From: Flavobacterium sp. Leaf82
Lineage (GTDB): Bacteria > Bacteroidota > Bacteroidia > Flavobacteriales > Flavobacteriaceae
Length of the DNA: 64,000 nt
Assembly: GCF_001422725.1 (NCBI RefSeq)
Contig: NZ_LMMA01000012.1
Location: 242,967 to 306,966, forward strand
Reading direction: 5' to 3'
Part shown: positions 47,477-56,823 of the stretch, piece after piece
Position numbering within the stretch: the first letter of the stretch is position 1
Layout: each line of letters begins with the position of its first letter
Position numbers and translations under genes: made by a program
The notes under the pieces: generated by a model
What the model saw: the letters and a program-made list of their open reading frames with translations, nothing else
Told to the model about the DNA's origin: nothing
Database searches by the model: none

Positions 47477-49057
47477 ATGAAAAAATATTCAGCAATACTA
47501 TTTCTTTCATTACTTCTAATCAATGCAAAATTGATTGGACAAAATACTACTGCTGAAAACAGAACCATCAAAGTCGATTACAATAAAACAGCAGGAAAAC
47601 TGAACACCATGTTTAAAGAATGTATTGGCGCAGGAAGAGCAAACGAAGGTTTACGCGCAGATTGGCAACAACAATTGGCGATGACCAAAAAAGAATGCGA
47701 TTTTAAATACATCAGAATGCACGGTTTATTGTCTGATGATATGGCGGTTTATCGCGAAGACTCAAAAGGAAATCCCGAATATAATTACCAATATATCGAT
47801 GCTCTGTATGATTTTATATTGAGTATTAAAATGAAGCCTTTTGTAGAATTGGGTTTCATGCCATCGGCTTTAGCGAGCGGAAGTCAGACTATTTTCTGGT
47901 GGAAAGGAAATGTAACCCCTCCAAAAGATTATAAAAAATGGGAAGATTTAATTCGAAACTTAACCCATCATTTTACAGAACGTTACGGAGCCGAAGAAGT
48001 AAAAACATGGTATTTTGAAGTTTGGAACGAACCCAATTTATCTCCGGGTTTCTGGACAGGAACTCAGGCAGAATATTTTAAACTATATGAGTACGCAGCT
48101 CACGGAATCAAAAGCGTAAATTCGGCTTACAAAATAGGCGGTCCCGCAACTGCAGGAGCGGCGTGGGTTCCGGAAACAATTGAATTTTGTGCTAAAAACA
48201 ATGTTCCGTTAGATTTTATATCTACACATACTTACGGCGTAAAACAAGGATTTCTGGATGAATTTGGAACTTCGGGAACAATTCTGAATAAAGACGAATC
48301 GAGTATAAGCGGCGACGTGATTAATTCCCGCAAACAAATTTCAAATTCGGCTAAGCCAAAACTTGAATTGCATTATACAGAATGGAGCTCTTCTTATACT
48401 CCAGCAGATCCTGTTCATGACAGTTATCATTCTGCGGCTTATATTCTTCAAAAATTAAAACAAGTAGGCAATGCCGCAAACTCCATGTCATATTGGGTTT
48501 TCACTGATATATTTGAAGAAGCAGGTCCAAGATTTACCCCTTTTCACGGAGGATTTGGATTATTGAATACACAGGGAATCAAAAAACCGGCTTATTTTTC
48601 TTATTCTTTTTTGAATAAATTAGGAGAAACGGAACTTCAAAATAAAGACACCTCTTCCTGGGTAACCAAAAATTCAAAAGGAGATGTTCAGTTATTATTT
48701 TGGGATTTTACCAATACACATCCCGGAGATTCCATGAATAATCAAACCTATTATATTAAGGATTTACCATCAAAACCAAAAGGCAGTATAAAAATTGAAG
48801 TCGATGGTTTACAAAAAGGTAACTACACTTTAGAAATTTATAAAGTAGGTTATAAAGTCAATGATGCTTACGCCGATTATTTGGCAATGGGAAAACCAAG
48901 TCAATTATCACGAGAACAAGTAAAGAGTATAAAAGAAAAAAATAATGGTGCTTTGATCGCAACAGAAAAAGTAGCAATTAATGCAAAAGGAACTTTTAGC
49001 AAAGACTATAAAATCAGTGAAAATGATGTTGTATTGTTCAATTTTGTAAAGCAATGA
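47477..49057 (+). CDS. GH39 glycosidase, probable beta-xylosidase type
   Basis: The 526-residue exported enzyme has a signal peptide ending LIGQN. A TIM barrel carries acid/base E185 in FEVWNEPNLSPGFW and nucleophile E302 in LHYTEWSSSY, the clan GH-A pattern of GH39 xylosidases; FKYIRMHGLLSDDMAVY is the GH39 first-strand signature. A beta-sandwich follows (~400-526). GH39 acts on beta-xylosides, alpha-L-iduronides or related sugars. In this locus it could clip beta-linked xylose or arabinopyranose from substituted xyloglucan, or process xylan fragments; sequence alone does not decide. Confidence 0.88.
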   Translation: MKKYSAILFLSLLLINAKLIGQNTTAENRTIKVDYNKTAGKLNTMFKECIGAGRANEGLRADWQQQLAMTKKECDFKYIRMHGLLSDDMAVYREDSKGNPEYNYQYIDALYDFILSIKMKPFVELGFMPSALASGSQTIFWWKGNVTPPKDYKKWEDLIRNLTHHFTERYGAEEVKTWYFEVWNEPNLSPGFWTGTQAEYFKLYEYAAHGIKSVNSAYKIGGPATAGAAWVPETIEFCAKNNVPLDFISTHTYGVKQGFLDEFGTSGTILNKDESSISGDVINSRKQISNSAKPKLELHYTEWSSSYTPADPVHDSYHSAAYILQKLKQVGNAANSMSYWVFTDIFEEAGPRFTPFHGGFGLLNTQGIKKPAYFSYSFLNKLGETELQNKDTSSWVTKNSKGDVQLLFWDFTNTHPGDSMNNQTYYIKDLPSKPKGSIKIEVDGLQKGNYTLEIYKVGYKVNDAYADYLAMGKPSQLSREQVKSIKEKNNGALIATEKVAINAKGTFSKDYKISENDVVLFNFVKQ

Positions 49058-49103
49058 TTTCTAAAAAAACGAATTCCAAAAAACTAAAATAAATTTATTA
49101 AGC

Positions 49104-51341
49104 ATGAAAAATAAAATTATATGCCTATCAGCTGCATTTGCATTTCTGGCATTTGCTTCTTGTAAAAATGATGCAAAAAGCCCAGACTCTGATTCGGCGC
49201 AGACAGAAGAATACAAAGGAAGAGAAATAGGAACAGAATTCGATGCAGAGATCGACAAGCTGGTTTCTCAAATGACGCTTGAAGAAAAAATTGGCATGCT
49301 GCACGGTAACAGTATGTTTACTTCTGGCGGTGTAAAACGTTTAGGCATTCCGGAACTTAAAATGGCAGATGGACCGTTAGGAGTTCGTGAAGAAATTTCT
49401 CGCGACAACTGGGCTCCGGCAGGATTAAAAGATGATTTCGCAACCTATTACCCAGCCGGTGGAGGACTTGCTGCAACATGGAATGCTGAAATGGCATATA
49501 CCTTCGGGAATAGCCTTGGACAGGAAATGCGTGCCAGAGATAAAGATATGTTGCTTTCACCAGCCATAAATATTGTTAGAACGCCACTTGGAGGAAGAAC
49601 ATATGAATATATGTCTGAAGACCCGTTTTTGAACAAAAAAATTGCAGTGCCGTTAATTGTTGGTTTACAGGATAACGATGTTATGGCTTGTGTAAAGCAT
49701 TATGCAGCAAACAATCAGGAAACAAATCGTGATTTTGTCGATGTACAAATTGACGAACGTACACTTCGTGAAATTTATCTTCCGGCATTCGAAGCTTCGA
49801 TAAAAGAAGCGCACGCTTATAGCGTTATGGGAGCTTACAATAAATTTAGAGGAGAATATTTATGTGAGAATGACTATATGCTAAACAAAATCCTTCGTGA
49901 CGAATGGGGATTTAAAGGCGTTGTAGTGTCAGATTGGGCTGCGGTACACTCTACAGTAAAATCATTAAAAAGCGGATTAGATATTGAAATGGGAACTCCA
50001 AAACCATTCAATGAATTTTTCCTTGCCGATAAATTAATTGCTGCTGCTAAAAACAAAGAAATTTCAGAAGCAGAAATTGATATCCACGTAAAAAGAATCC
50101 TGCGCACTTTATTTCAGGTAAAAGCAATGGGCGGAAAAGAGCGTGCAAAAGGAAGCATCGCAACCGAAGCACATTATCAGGACGCTTATAAAATTGCTGC
50201 AGAAGCAATCGTATTATTGAAAAACGATAACAATGCATTACCATTAAAACTAGACGGAGTAAAATCTATTGCCGTAATTGGAAACAATGCTACAAAGAAA
50301 AACGCGCTTGGCGGATTTGGGGCAGGAGTAAAAACCAAAAGAGAAATTACACCACTTGAAGGTTTAAAAAACAGATTGCCATCATCAATTACAATCAATT
50401 ATGCTGAAGGTTATTTAGAGCGATACGACGAGAAAAACAAGGGAAATTTAGGAAATATAACTTCAAATGGTCCAGTAACGATCGATCAGTTAGATCCTGC
50501 TAAATTGCAGGAAGCTATTGAAACCGCTAAAAAATCTGATGTTGCGATTATTTTTGCAGGTTCAAACCGTGATTACGAAACAGAAGCTTCTGACCGTAGA
50601 AACTTAAAATTACCATTTGGACAAGAAGAATTAATTCAGAAAGTATTAGCCGTAAACCCAAAAACTATTGTAGTTATGGTTGCAGGAGCTCCGTTTGATA
50701 TTGATGCCGTAAGCAAAAAAACATCGGCATTAGTATGGACATGGTTTAATGGTTCTGAAGGAGGAAATGCTTTGGCAGATGTACTTTTAGGAAAAGTAAA
50801 CCCGTCAGGAAAATTACCTTGGACAATGCCTAAACAAATCATGGATTCTCCGGCACACGCTACAAATAGTTTCCCTGGAGGAAAAGCTGTAAACTATGCC
50901 GAAGGAATTTTGGTAGGATACCGTTGGTTCGACACTAAAAATATTACTCCGTTATATCCTTTTGGATTTGGATTATCGTATACCACTTTTGCTTTCGATA
51001 ACGCAAAAACGGATAAAACTACTTACGCGCAAAACGAAACAATTTCAGTTTCTGTAGACGTAAAAAATACCGGAAAAGTTGATGGTAAAGAAGTCGTTCA
51101 GTTGTATACTTCTAAATCAGATTCTAAAATAAGTCGTGCAGCACAAGAATTAAAAGGTTTCCAGAAAACATTAGTAAAATCAGGAAGTTCTAATACAGTA
51201 ACAATTAAAGTTCCGGTAAAAGAATTGGCTTACTACGATGTAACCGCTAAAAAATGGACCGTTGAGCCAGGAAAATATACTTTAAAATTAGGAAACTCTT
51301 CAAGAGATATCAAGAAAGAAGTTGTCGTAACGATAAAGTAA
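49104..51341 (+). CDS. GH3 beta-glucosidase/beta-xylosidase (lipoprotein)
   Basis: The 745-residue enzyme has lipobox LAFASC (Cys20). The (beta/alpha)8 domain shows MADGPLGVRE, the substrate-binding CVKHYAANNQETNR and nucleophile D277 in GVVVSDWAAVHS. The alpha/beta sandwich domain and the C-terminal fibronectin type III-like domain (YPFGFGLSYTTF; VDVKNTGKVDGKEVVQLY) are complete. In xyloglucan degradation a GH3 beta-glucosidase removes unsubstituted backbone glucose after the alpha-xylosidase has acted. Overlapping glucosidase and xylosidase activities are common in the family. Confidence 0.93.
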   Translation: MKNKIICLSAAFAFLAFASCKNDAKSPDSDSAQTEEYKGREIGTEFDAEIDKLVSQMTLEEKIGMLHGNSMFTSGGVKRLGIPELKMADGPLGVREEISRDNWAPAGLKDDFATYYPAGGGLAATWNAEMAYTFGNSLGQEMRARDKDMLLSPAINIVRTPLGGRTYEYMSEDPFLNKKIAVPLIVGLQDNDVMACVKHYAANNQETNRDFVDVQIDERTLREIYLPAFEASIKEAHAYSVMGAYNKFRGEYLCENDYMLNKILRDEWGFKGVVVSDWAAVHSTVKSLKSGLDIEMGTPKPFNEFFLADKLIAAAKNKEISEAEIDIHVKRILRTLFQVKAMGGKERAKGSIATEAHYQDAYKIAAEAIVLLKNDNNALPLKLDGVKSIAVIGNNATKKNALGGFGAGVKTKREITPLEGLKNRLPSSITINYAEGYLERYDEKNKGNLGNITSNGPVTIDQLDPAKLQEAIETAKKSDVAIIFAGSNRDYETEASDRRNLKLPFGQEELIQKVLAVNPKTIVVMVAGAPFDIDAVSKKTSALVWTWFNGSEGGNALADVLLGKVNPSGKLPWTMPKQIMDSPAHATNSFPGGKAVNYAEGILVGYRWFDTKNITPLYPFGFGLSYTTFAFDNAKTDKTTYAQNETISVSVDVKNTGKVDGKEVVQLYTSKSDSKISRAAQELKGFQKTLVKSGSSNTVTIKVPVKELAYYDVTAKKWTVEPGKYTLKLGNSSRDIKKEVVVTIK

Positions 51342-51487
51342 TCAGGAGTTTTTACATTAATTGTGTGGGTCTTTAATAGTTTTAAGTAAAACAGGAAAGT
51401 TTGATGAAACTATTTTTTTCAAATGCGTTTAGTGTTATTTAAGTTAGTAAAAAGAGAACCACACAATTAATAGTAAAAAATCAAAAA

Positions 51488-52744
51488 ATGAAAAAAAACG
51501 TAAAAAGTTATTTGTTTAGTGCTATTTTATCTTTGTCTTTTTTAAGCATTTTGGCATGCAGTTCTGATAAAGAAGCAGAAGCACAAGTAAAAACCGAAGC
51601 AGGAATAGAAAAAGTTGTTGCTGCCGGATTATATCCAGGTTACAATACAAATCCTATTGCAGCTGATGCAAACGGAATGGGAAGTAATGCGGTACAATTA
51701 GCAGCAAAAATAAAACTGGGCTGGAATATTGGCAACACCTTAGAAGCAACTGGCGGAGAAACTGCCTGGGGAAATCCAAAAGTAACAAAAGCATTAATCG
51801 ATGCTGTAAAAGCAAACGGATTCAATGCCATCAGAATTCCATGTTCGTGGAATCAGTATTTAGAAAATTCGGCAACAGCCAAACTAAAAACCGATTGGCT
51901 GAACAGGGTAAAAGAAGTCGTGCAATATTGTGTTGACAATAATATGTATGTAGTCGTTAACATTCACTGGGACGGTGGCTGGTTAGAAAACAATATTACC
52001 GAAGCTAAAAAAGTAGAAAACAACGCCAAACAAAAAGCTTTTTGGGAACAAATTGCAACACACTTAAGAGGTTTTGACGAGCATTTACTTTTTGCAAGCG
52101 CCAATGAACCAGCAGTTGAAGACGCAGCACAAATGGCAGTTTTAACTTCGTATCACCAAACCTTTATCGATGCTGTTCGTTCAACCGGAGGAAAAAACAC
52201 CTACAGAACATTAATAGTTCAGGGACCAACAACAGATATCGAAAAAACAAATAAATTAATGACCACTTTGCCTACAGATAAAACGGCAAGCCGCATGATG
52301 GTCGAAGTGCATTATTATGCTCCATGGAATTTTGGAGGATTAACCAAAGACGAATCCTGGGGAAAAATGTTCTATTATTGGGGAGCGGGATTTCATTCGA
52401 CAACAGAACTGGATAGAAATGCAAGTTATGGAGAAGAAGCGGATCTTACTAAAAACTTCAAACTAATGAAAACCCAGTTTGTCGATAAAGGAATTCCGGT
52501 TTTATTAGGCGAGTTTGGCGCAATTCGCCGTACTACTTTAACAGGCAGTGCATTGACTTTGCATTTAAACTCCAGAGCCTATTATTTAAAGACCGTAGTA
52601 AAAACAGCCAAAGCAAATGGATTATTGCCGTTTTATTGGGATGAGGGAAATCTGGGTAACAACGGTTTCGGAATTATCAACAGAACCAATAATACTGTTT
52701 TTGATACTCAGGCATTGAATGCAATGAAAGAAGGATTACAGTAA
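51488..52744 (+). CDS. GH5 endo-glucanase, probable xyloglucanase (lipoprotein)
   Basis: The 418-residue lipoprotein has lipobox LSILAC (Cys24) followed by SSDKEAEAQ, an acidic stretch fitting surface export. The catalytic barrel begins with LGWNIGNTLEATGGETAWGNP; acid/base is E207 (FASANEPAVED) and nucleophile E342 (LLGEFGAIRR); HWDGGWLE and VEVHYYAPWNF are further active-site segments. The order and motifs agree with GH5 subfamily 4, which includes the surface endo-xyloglucanase of the Bacteroides ovatus xyloglucan locus. It is the only endo-acting candidate of the locus and probably makes the first cut outside the cell. Confidence 0.9.
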   Translation: MKKNVKSYLFSAILSLSFLSILACSSDKEAEAQVKTEAGIEKVVAAGLYPGYNTNPIAADANGMGSNAVQLAAKIKLGWNIGNTLEATGGETAWGNPKVTKALIDAVKANGFNAIRIPCSWNQYLENSATAKLKTDWLNRVKEVVQYCVDNNMYVVVNIHWDGGWLENNITEAKKVENNAKQKAFWEQIATHLRGFDEHLLFASANEPAVEDAAQMAVLTSYHQTFIDAVRSTGGKNTYRTLIVQGPTTDIEKTNKLMTTLPTDKTASRMMVEVHYYAPWNFGGLTKDESWGKMFYYWGAGFHSTTELDRNASYGEEADLTKNFKLMKTQFVDKGIPVLLGEFGAIRRTTLTGSALTLHLNSRAYYLKTVVKTAKANGLLPFYWDEGNLGNNGFGIINRTNNTVFDTQALNAMKEGLQ

Positions 52745-52973
52745 AATATAAATTCAGCATATAAGTAATATAAGAAATTATAAGTCTGGCTTAAAAACCC
52801 GAACTTCGTTTTCAATTATCTACAATCTTATCATTTCGACATACGGAGAAATCAAACTCGTTAATCGACAAAAATTGGAGACATTGATTACGGAATTTCT
52901 AGTGTGATTTCTCCTTACGTCGAAATGACAAATTATGGCGTCTTTGCATTTAATTAAATAAAAATACAAATTC
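52745..52973. repeat. Gene-free stretch with nested repeats
   Basis: 52753-52784 is a decayed copy of the arm of the hairpin at 52974-53049. Between them, TCATTTCGAC...GGAGAAATCA (52831-52854) is inverted with two mismatches at 52905-52928. No coding sequence is supported. Confidence 0.6.
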
Positions 52974-53049
52974 ACCATATAAGTGATATAAGAAAATTTA
53001 AGCACAAACTATATCAAAAGCTTAAATTTTCTTATATCACTTATATGGT
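52974..53049. repeat. 30-bp perfect inverted repeat before the acetylesterase gene
   Basis: Arms 52974-53003 and 53020-53049 match perfectly over 30 bp (beginning ACCATATAAGTGATATAAG) with a 16-nt loop, ending 16 bp before the ATG at 53066. A transcript through it would form a very stable hairpin close to the ribosome site. Confidence 0.85.
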
Positions 53050-53065
53050 TTAAAAAACAAATGAA

Positions 53066-55015
53066 ATGAAGAAAAACATAATGTTTCTTTTTTTGATGTG
53101 CAGTATCATGGCAAATGCCAATGTTAGAATGCCTTTGTTATTTTCTGACGGCATGGTTTTGCAGCGCAACAAAGAAATTCCGGTTTGGGGTTGGGCAGAT
53201 GCAAACGAAAAAGTCGAAGTTCATTTTAACAAACAAACTAAAACCGTTCAAGCTGATAAAAACGGAAAATGGATGATAAAACTGTCTGCAGAAAAAGCAG
53301 GTGGACCTTTTGAATTATCCATTAAAGGAAAAAACAAAATCATTATAAAAGATGTTTTGGTTGGCGAAGTATGGATTTGCAGCGGACAATCAAACATGGA
53401 ATTTCAGATGTATAAAACGCTGAATGCCGAAAAAGAAATGGCCGATTCTGATTATCCTATGATTCGCCATTTTGGAGTTGCACAAGATTTAAGCGGAACA
53501 CCAAAAGAAGATCTAAAAGAAGGAAAATGGGCAGTTGCTAACAAAGAAAATATTCGGGACTTTACAGCCGCAGGTTTCTTTTTTGCCAAAAAATTATATG
53601 CTGAATTAAAAATCCCAATCGGAATTATCAATATTTCCTGGGGCGGAACAAATGTAGAAACCTGGACAAGCCGTCAGGCTTTCGAAAAAAGCAATGACTT
53701 TAAAGCCGTGATTGCAGATGTTCCTCAGGTAGATATGGATGCTGTTTTTGAAGTTTATAAAAAGTCAGTTCTTGACAACATAAAGAAAATTCAGGGATTT
53801 GATGTTTCGATGGAAAATGAAAATCAATACAAAGATTTCAATTTTAACGATAAAAACTGGCCGGAAATAAAAGTGCCGTCTTTATGGGAAAACCAACAAA
53901 TAGGCAATATTGATGGAATTGTCTGGATGCGAAAAACAATTACTTTAACTGCAGAACAAGCTAAAAGCGAAGCTGTTTTACATTTATCCAAAGTCGACGA
54001 CGAAGATATCACCTATATTAATGGAGTTGAGGTAGGAACCAATAAAATCTGGGAAACATTACGCGTTTATAAAATTCCTGCAGGAACGTTAAAAGAAGGC
54101 AAAAATGTAATTGCAGTTCGTATTGCAGATTATTCAGGCGGTGGCGGAATCTACGGCGATCCTTCTGACTTAAAAATTCAGTTTAAAGACAACAATATTC
54201 CACTCAAAGGACTTTGGAAATTCAATGTCGTTCAGGTAAAAATTGCCGTTTCACCAAATAGTTATCCATCGTTATTATACAATGCAATGGTGAATCCGCT
54301 CGTTCCGTATGTTTTTCAGGGCGTTTTATGGTATCAGGGCGAAGCCAATGTTTGGAGAGCAAAACAATACAAAAAAGCATTTCCGTTAATGATCACAGAT
54401 TGGCGAACAAAATGGAATCAAGGCAATTTTCCTTTCTACTTCGTACAATTATCAACTTTTGATGAATTCAAAGGCAATAGTAAAGTCGGAAGCCGTTGGG
54501 CAGAACTTCGCGAAGCCCAACTTGAAACCCTAAAATTACCCAATACCGGAATGGTCGTAACCACAGATATTGGTAATGCAAAAGACATTCATCCAAAAAA
54601 TAAACAAGACGTAGGTTTACGTTTGGCAGCAATTGCGTTGAATAATGTCTATGATAAAAAACAAATTTACAGCGGACCAACTTTTAAGTCTCAGGAAATA
54701 AAAGGAAACGAAATTATCCTTACTTTCGACAATATCGGAAGCGGATTATCTGCTTCTGATAATTCTGAAAACCTAAAAGGATTCGAAATCGCCGGAGCTG
54801 ACAAAATTTTTCATTCCGCGAAAGCAATAATCAAAAACAATAAAGTCATTGTTTCAAGCGAAAACGTAAAAAATCCCGTAGCCGTTCATTATGGCTGGGC
54901 AGATGATGATACAGAAATCAATCTTTTTAACAAAGAAAAATTTCCTGCATCGCCCTTTAGAACTGATAATTGGGAAATGATTACGGCAAACGAAATATAT
55001 AAAGTGAGTAAATAA
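53066..55015 (+). CDS. SASA-domain carbohydrate acetylesterase (sialate O-acetylesterase-like)
   Basis: The 649-residue exported SGNH-type esterase has signal peptide MKKNIMFLFLMCSIMANA. The nucleophile block is VWICSGQSNMEFQM (GQSN at ~109-112); further family blocks are ISWGGTNVETW and VLWYQGEANVWRAKQYKKAF. A jelly-roll beta-galactosidase-type insert (~270-390; WPEIKVPSLWE...WMRKTITL...YINGVEVG) is embedded, as in many proteins of this type. In a xyloglucan locus it is best read as an enzyme removing O-acetyl groups from side-chain galactose or xylose so that the glycosidases can act. It is followed by the GH43 gene after 8 bp. Confidence 0.88.
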   Translation: MKKNIMFLFLMCSIMANANVRMPLLFSDGMVLQRNKEIPVWGWADANEKVEVHFNKQTKTVQADKNGKWMIKLSAEKAGGPFELSIKGKNKIIIKDVLVGEVWICSGQSNMEFQMYKTLNAEKEMADSDYPMIRHFGVAQDLSGTPKEDLKEGKWAVANKENIRDFTAAGFFFAKKLYAELKIPIGIINISWGGTNVETWTSRQAFEKSNDFKAVIADVPQVDMDAVFEVYKKSVLDNIKKIQGFDVSMENENQYKDFNFNDKNWPEIKVPSLWENQQIGNIDGIVWMRKTITLTAEQAKSEAVLHLSKVDDEDITYINGVEVGTNKIWETLRVYKIPAGTLKEGKNVIAVRIADYSGGGGIYGDPSDLKIQFKDNNIPLKGLWKFNVVQVKIAVSPNSYPSLLYNAMVNPLVPYVFQGVLWYQGEANVWRAKQYKKAFPLMITDWRTKWNQGNFPFYFVQLSTFDEFKGNSKVGSRWAELREAQLETLKLPNTGMVVTTDIGNAKDIHPKNKQDVGLRLAAIALNNVYDKKQIYSGPTFKSQEIKGNEIILTFDNIGSGLSASDNSENLKGFEIAGADKIFHSAKAIIKNNKVIVSSENVKNPVAVHYGWADDDTEINLFNKEKFPASPFRTDNWEMITANEIYKVSK

Positions 55016-55023
55016 TCTTAATT

Positions 55024-56526
55024 ATGAAAAAGATAATTTTTTTATTGATAGGCGTATTCTCACTTGCAATTAATGCACAGCAACAAAATATAAAAACAGG
55101 TGATGAATTTTATCAAAACCCAATATTCAGAGGAGACTATCCGGATCCGTCTATAATTAGAGATGGTGAGGATTATTATATTGTGCATTCTTCATTTAAT
55201 TATTATCCCGGACTATTAATATGGACTTCAAAAGATTTGGTAAATTGGAAACCGGTTACACACGCACTTCAAAAAAGTGTAGGATCAGTTTGGGCGCCTG
55301 ATTTAGTAAAATACAATAACAAATTTTACATCTATTTCCCTGCAAACGAAACCAATTATGTAGTTTGGGCAGATAACATCAACGGACCATGGAGTGATCC
55401 AGTTGATTTAAAAATTGGGAATATCGACCCCGGACATTTTACAGACGAAAAAGGAAATCGATATTTATATTTTAGTAATGGCGATTATGTGCCTTTGTCT
55501 AAAGATGGACTTTCAGTTTCCGGAACAGGCAAACATGTTTACGACGGATGGAAAATTCCTGTAGAATGGTCGATAGAATGTTTTTGTATGGAAGGACCAA
55601 AAGTATTAAAGCAAGGAAATTATTATTATCTAACGGTTGCCGAAGGCGGAACTGCGGGACCTGCTACAAGCCACATGGTGATTTCGGCAAGATCAAAATC
55701 GCCTTTAGGACCTTGGGAAAATTCTCCATACAATCCAATCTTAAGAACCAACGATAGTTCAGAAAAATGGTGGTCAAAAGGTCATGCCACATTAATTGAT
55801 GATGTAAACGGAAAATGGTGGATGGTTTTTCATGGTTATGAAAACGGATACTATAATATGGGTCGCCAAACGTTGCTACAACCTGTAGAATGGACAAATG
55901 ATGGCTGGTTTAAAAGTCCGGAAAACATCAAAACCGAACAACCAATAAAAAAACCGGCAGGAAAAACTTTAAAAACTAATTTTACACTTTCTGATACTTT
56001 TTCAGGTACTGAACTTGAGCCACAATGGCAATTTTTCGATCATTATGACGCTGAAAGATTTAAAGTCACCAAAGACGGAATTCAGATAAAAGCAAAAGGG
56101 AAAAACATTGGCGAAAGCTCTCCTTTATTATGTACACCATCTGATCATTCTTACACAGCAGAAGTTGAAGCCGAAATAGAAGGCAATGCCACAGCGGGAC
56201 TTATTCTGTTTTACGACAATAAACTTTATACCGGAATTGCTGCCGATAAAGACAATGTTTTAGCCATATTACGATCATGGCAGTTTCCAACTCAGAAAGG
56301 TGTAAACAAAGCGCATTTATTTCTTCGTTTAGAAAAGAAAGAACAACTTGTAAACATGTTTTACAGTATCGACGGAAAAGTTTGGATTAAGATTGAAAAC
56401 TCTGCAGAAGTATCATCATTTAATCATAATGTATTAAGCGGTTTCATGAGTCTTCGTTTAGGGCTTTCTTCAGTTGGTGAAGGTAAGGTTACATTCAAAA
56501 ATTTCATTTATAAAGCGACAAATTAA
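55024..56526 (+). CDS. GH43 glycosidase, beta-xylosidase/alpha-L-arabinofuranosidase type
   Basis: The 500-residue exported enzyme has signal peptide MKKIIFLLIGVFSLAINAQ. A five-bladed propeller (~30-320) has general base D41 (GDYPDPSIIRDG), the pKa-setting Asp in NIDPGHF (D135) and acid E190 (CMEGPKV). A C-terminal concanavalin-like beta-sandwich (~335-498) follows, as in the two-domain xylosidases and arabinofuranosidases. It starts 8 bp after the acetylesterase. The most likely task is release of arabinose from arabinoxyloglucan side chains, or xylose from oligosaccharides. Confidence 0.92.
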   Translation: MKKIIFLLIGVFSLAINAQQQNIKTGDEFYQNPIFRGDYPDPSIIRDGEDYYIVHSSFNYYPGLLIWTSKDLVNWKPVTHALQKSVGSVWAPDLVKYNNKFYIYFPANETNYVVWADNINGPWSDPVDLKIGNIDPGHFTDEKGNRYLYFSNGDYVPLSKDGLSVSGTGKHVYDGWKIPVEWSIECFCMEGPKVLKQGNYYYLTVAEGGTAGPATSHMVISARSKSPLGPWENSPYNPILRTNDSSEKWWSKGHATLIDDVNGKWWMVFHGYENGYYNMGRQTLLQPVEWTNDGWFKSPENIKTEQPIKKPAGKTLKTNFTLSDTFSGTELEPQWQFFDHYDAERFKVTKDGIQIKAKGKNIGESSPLLCTPSDHSYTAEVEAEIEGNATAGLILFYDNKLYTGIAADKDNVLAILRSWQFPTQKGVNKAHLFLRLEKKEQLVNMFYSIDGKVWIKIENSAEVSSFNHNVLSGFMSLRLGLSSVGEGKVTFKNFIYKATN

Positions 56527-56544
56527 CTGCTAAATAATTAAATT

Positions 56545-56705
56545 TAGAATCTAAACAGGATTTACGTTGATAATTTGGGCGTGACCACATTTACAAAAGG
56601 CGCTATTTAACAAACCGCTTATGTGCGCCTTTCGCAAATGCGGTCGGGCTATACGCATTACTTCGGTAATTTGCTTCTATCCCTCACGCGGGCAAAGTGG
56701 GTTTC
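56545..56705. repeat. Candidate dispersed intergenic element
   Basis: The stretch is richer in G+C than its surroundings and carries the phrases GGGCGTGACCAC, CGGTCGGGCTATACGC and CTATCCCTCACGCGGG. I recall similar phrases in intergenic DNA of many flavobacteria, but cannot verify that here. It has no open frame. Confidence 0.45.
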
Positions 56706-56801
56706 GATATCCTAACCCGTTTCCAAAACCTGTTAGGTATATTTGTCAAAGCAATTAAAAAATTAGAATACCTAACAGGTTGAAAAACGGGTTAGGATAT
56801 C
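56706..56801. repeat. Inverted repeat before the GH95 gene
   Basis: The arms 56706-56740 and 56768-56801 match except in the centre (CCGTTTCCAAAACC against CCGTTTTTCAACC). A single related arm occurs at 47424-47458. Confidence 0.7.
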
Positions 56802-56823
56802 ATCAATAAAAAAGAAATATTGA

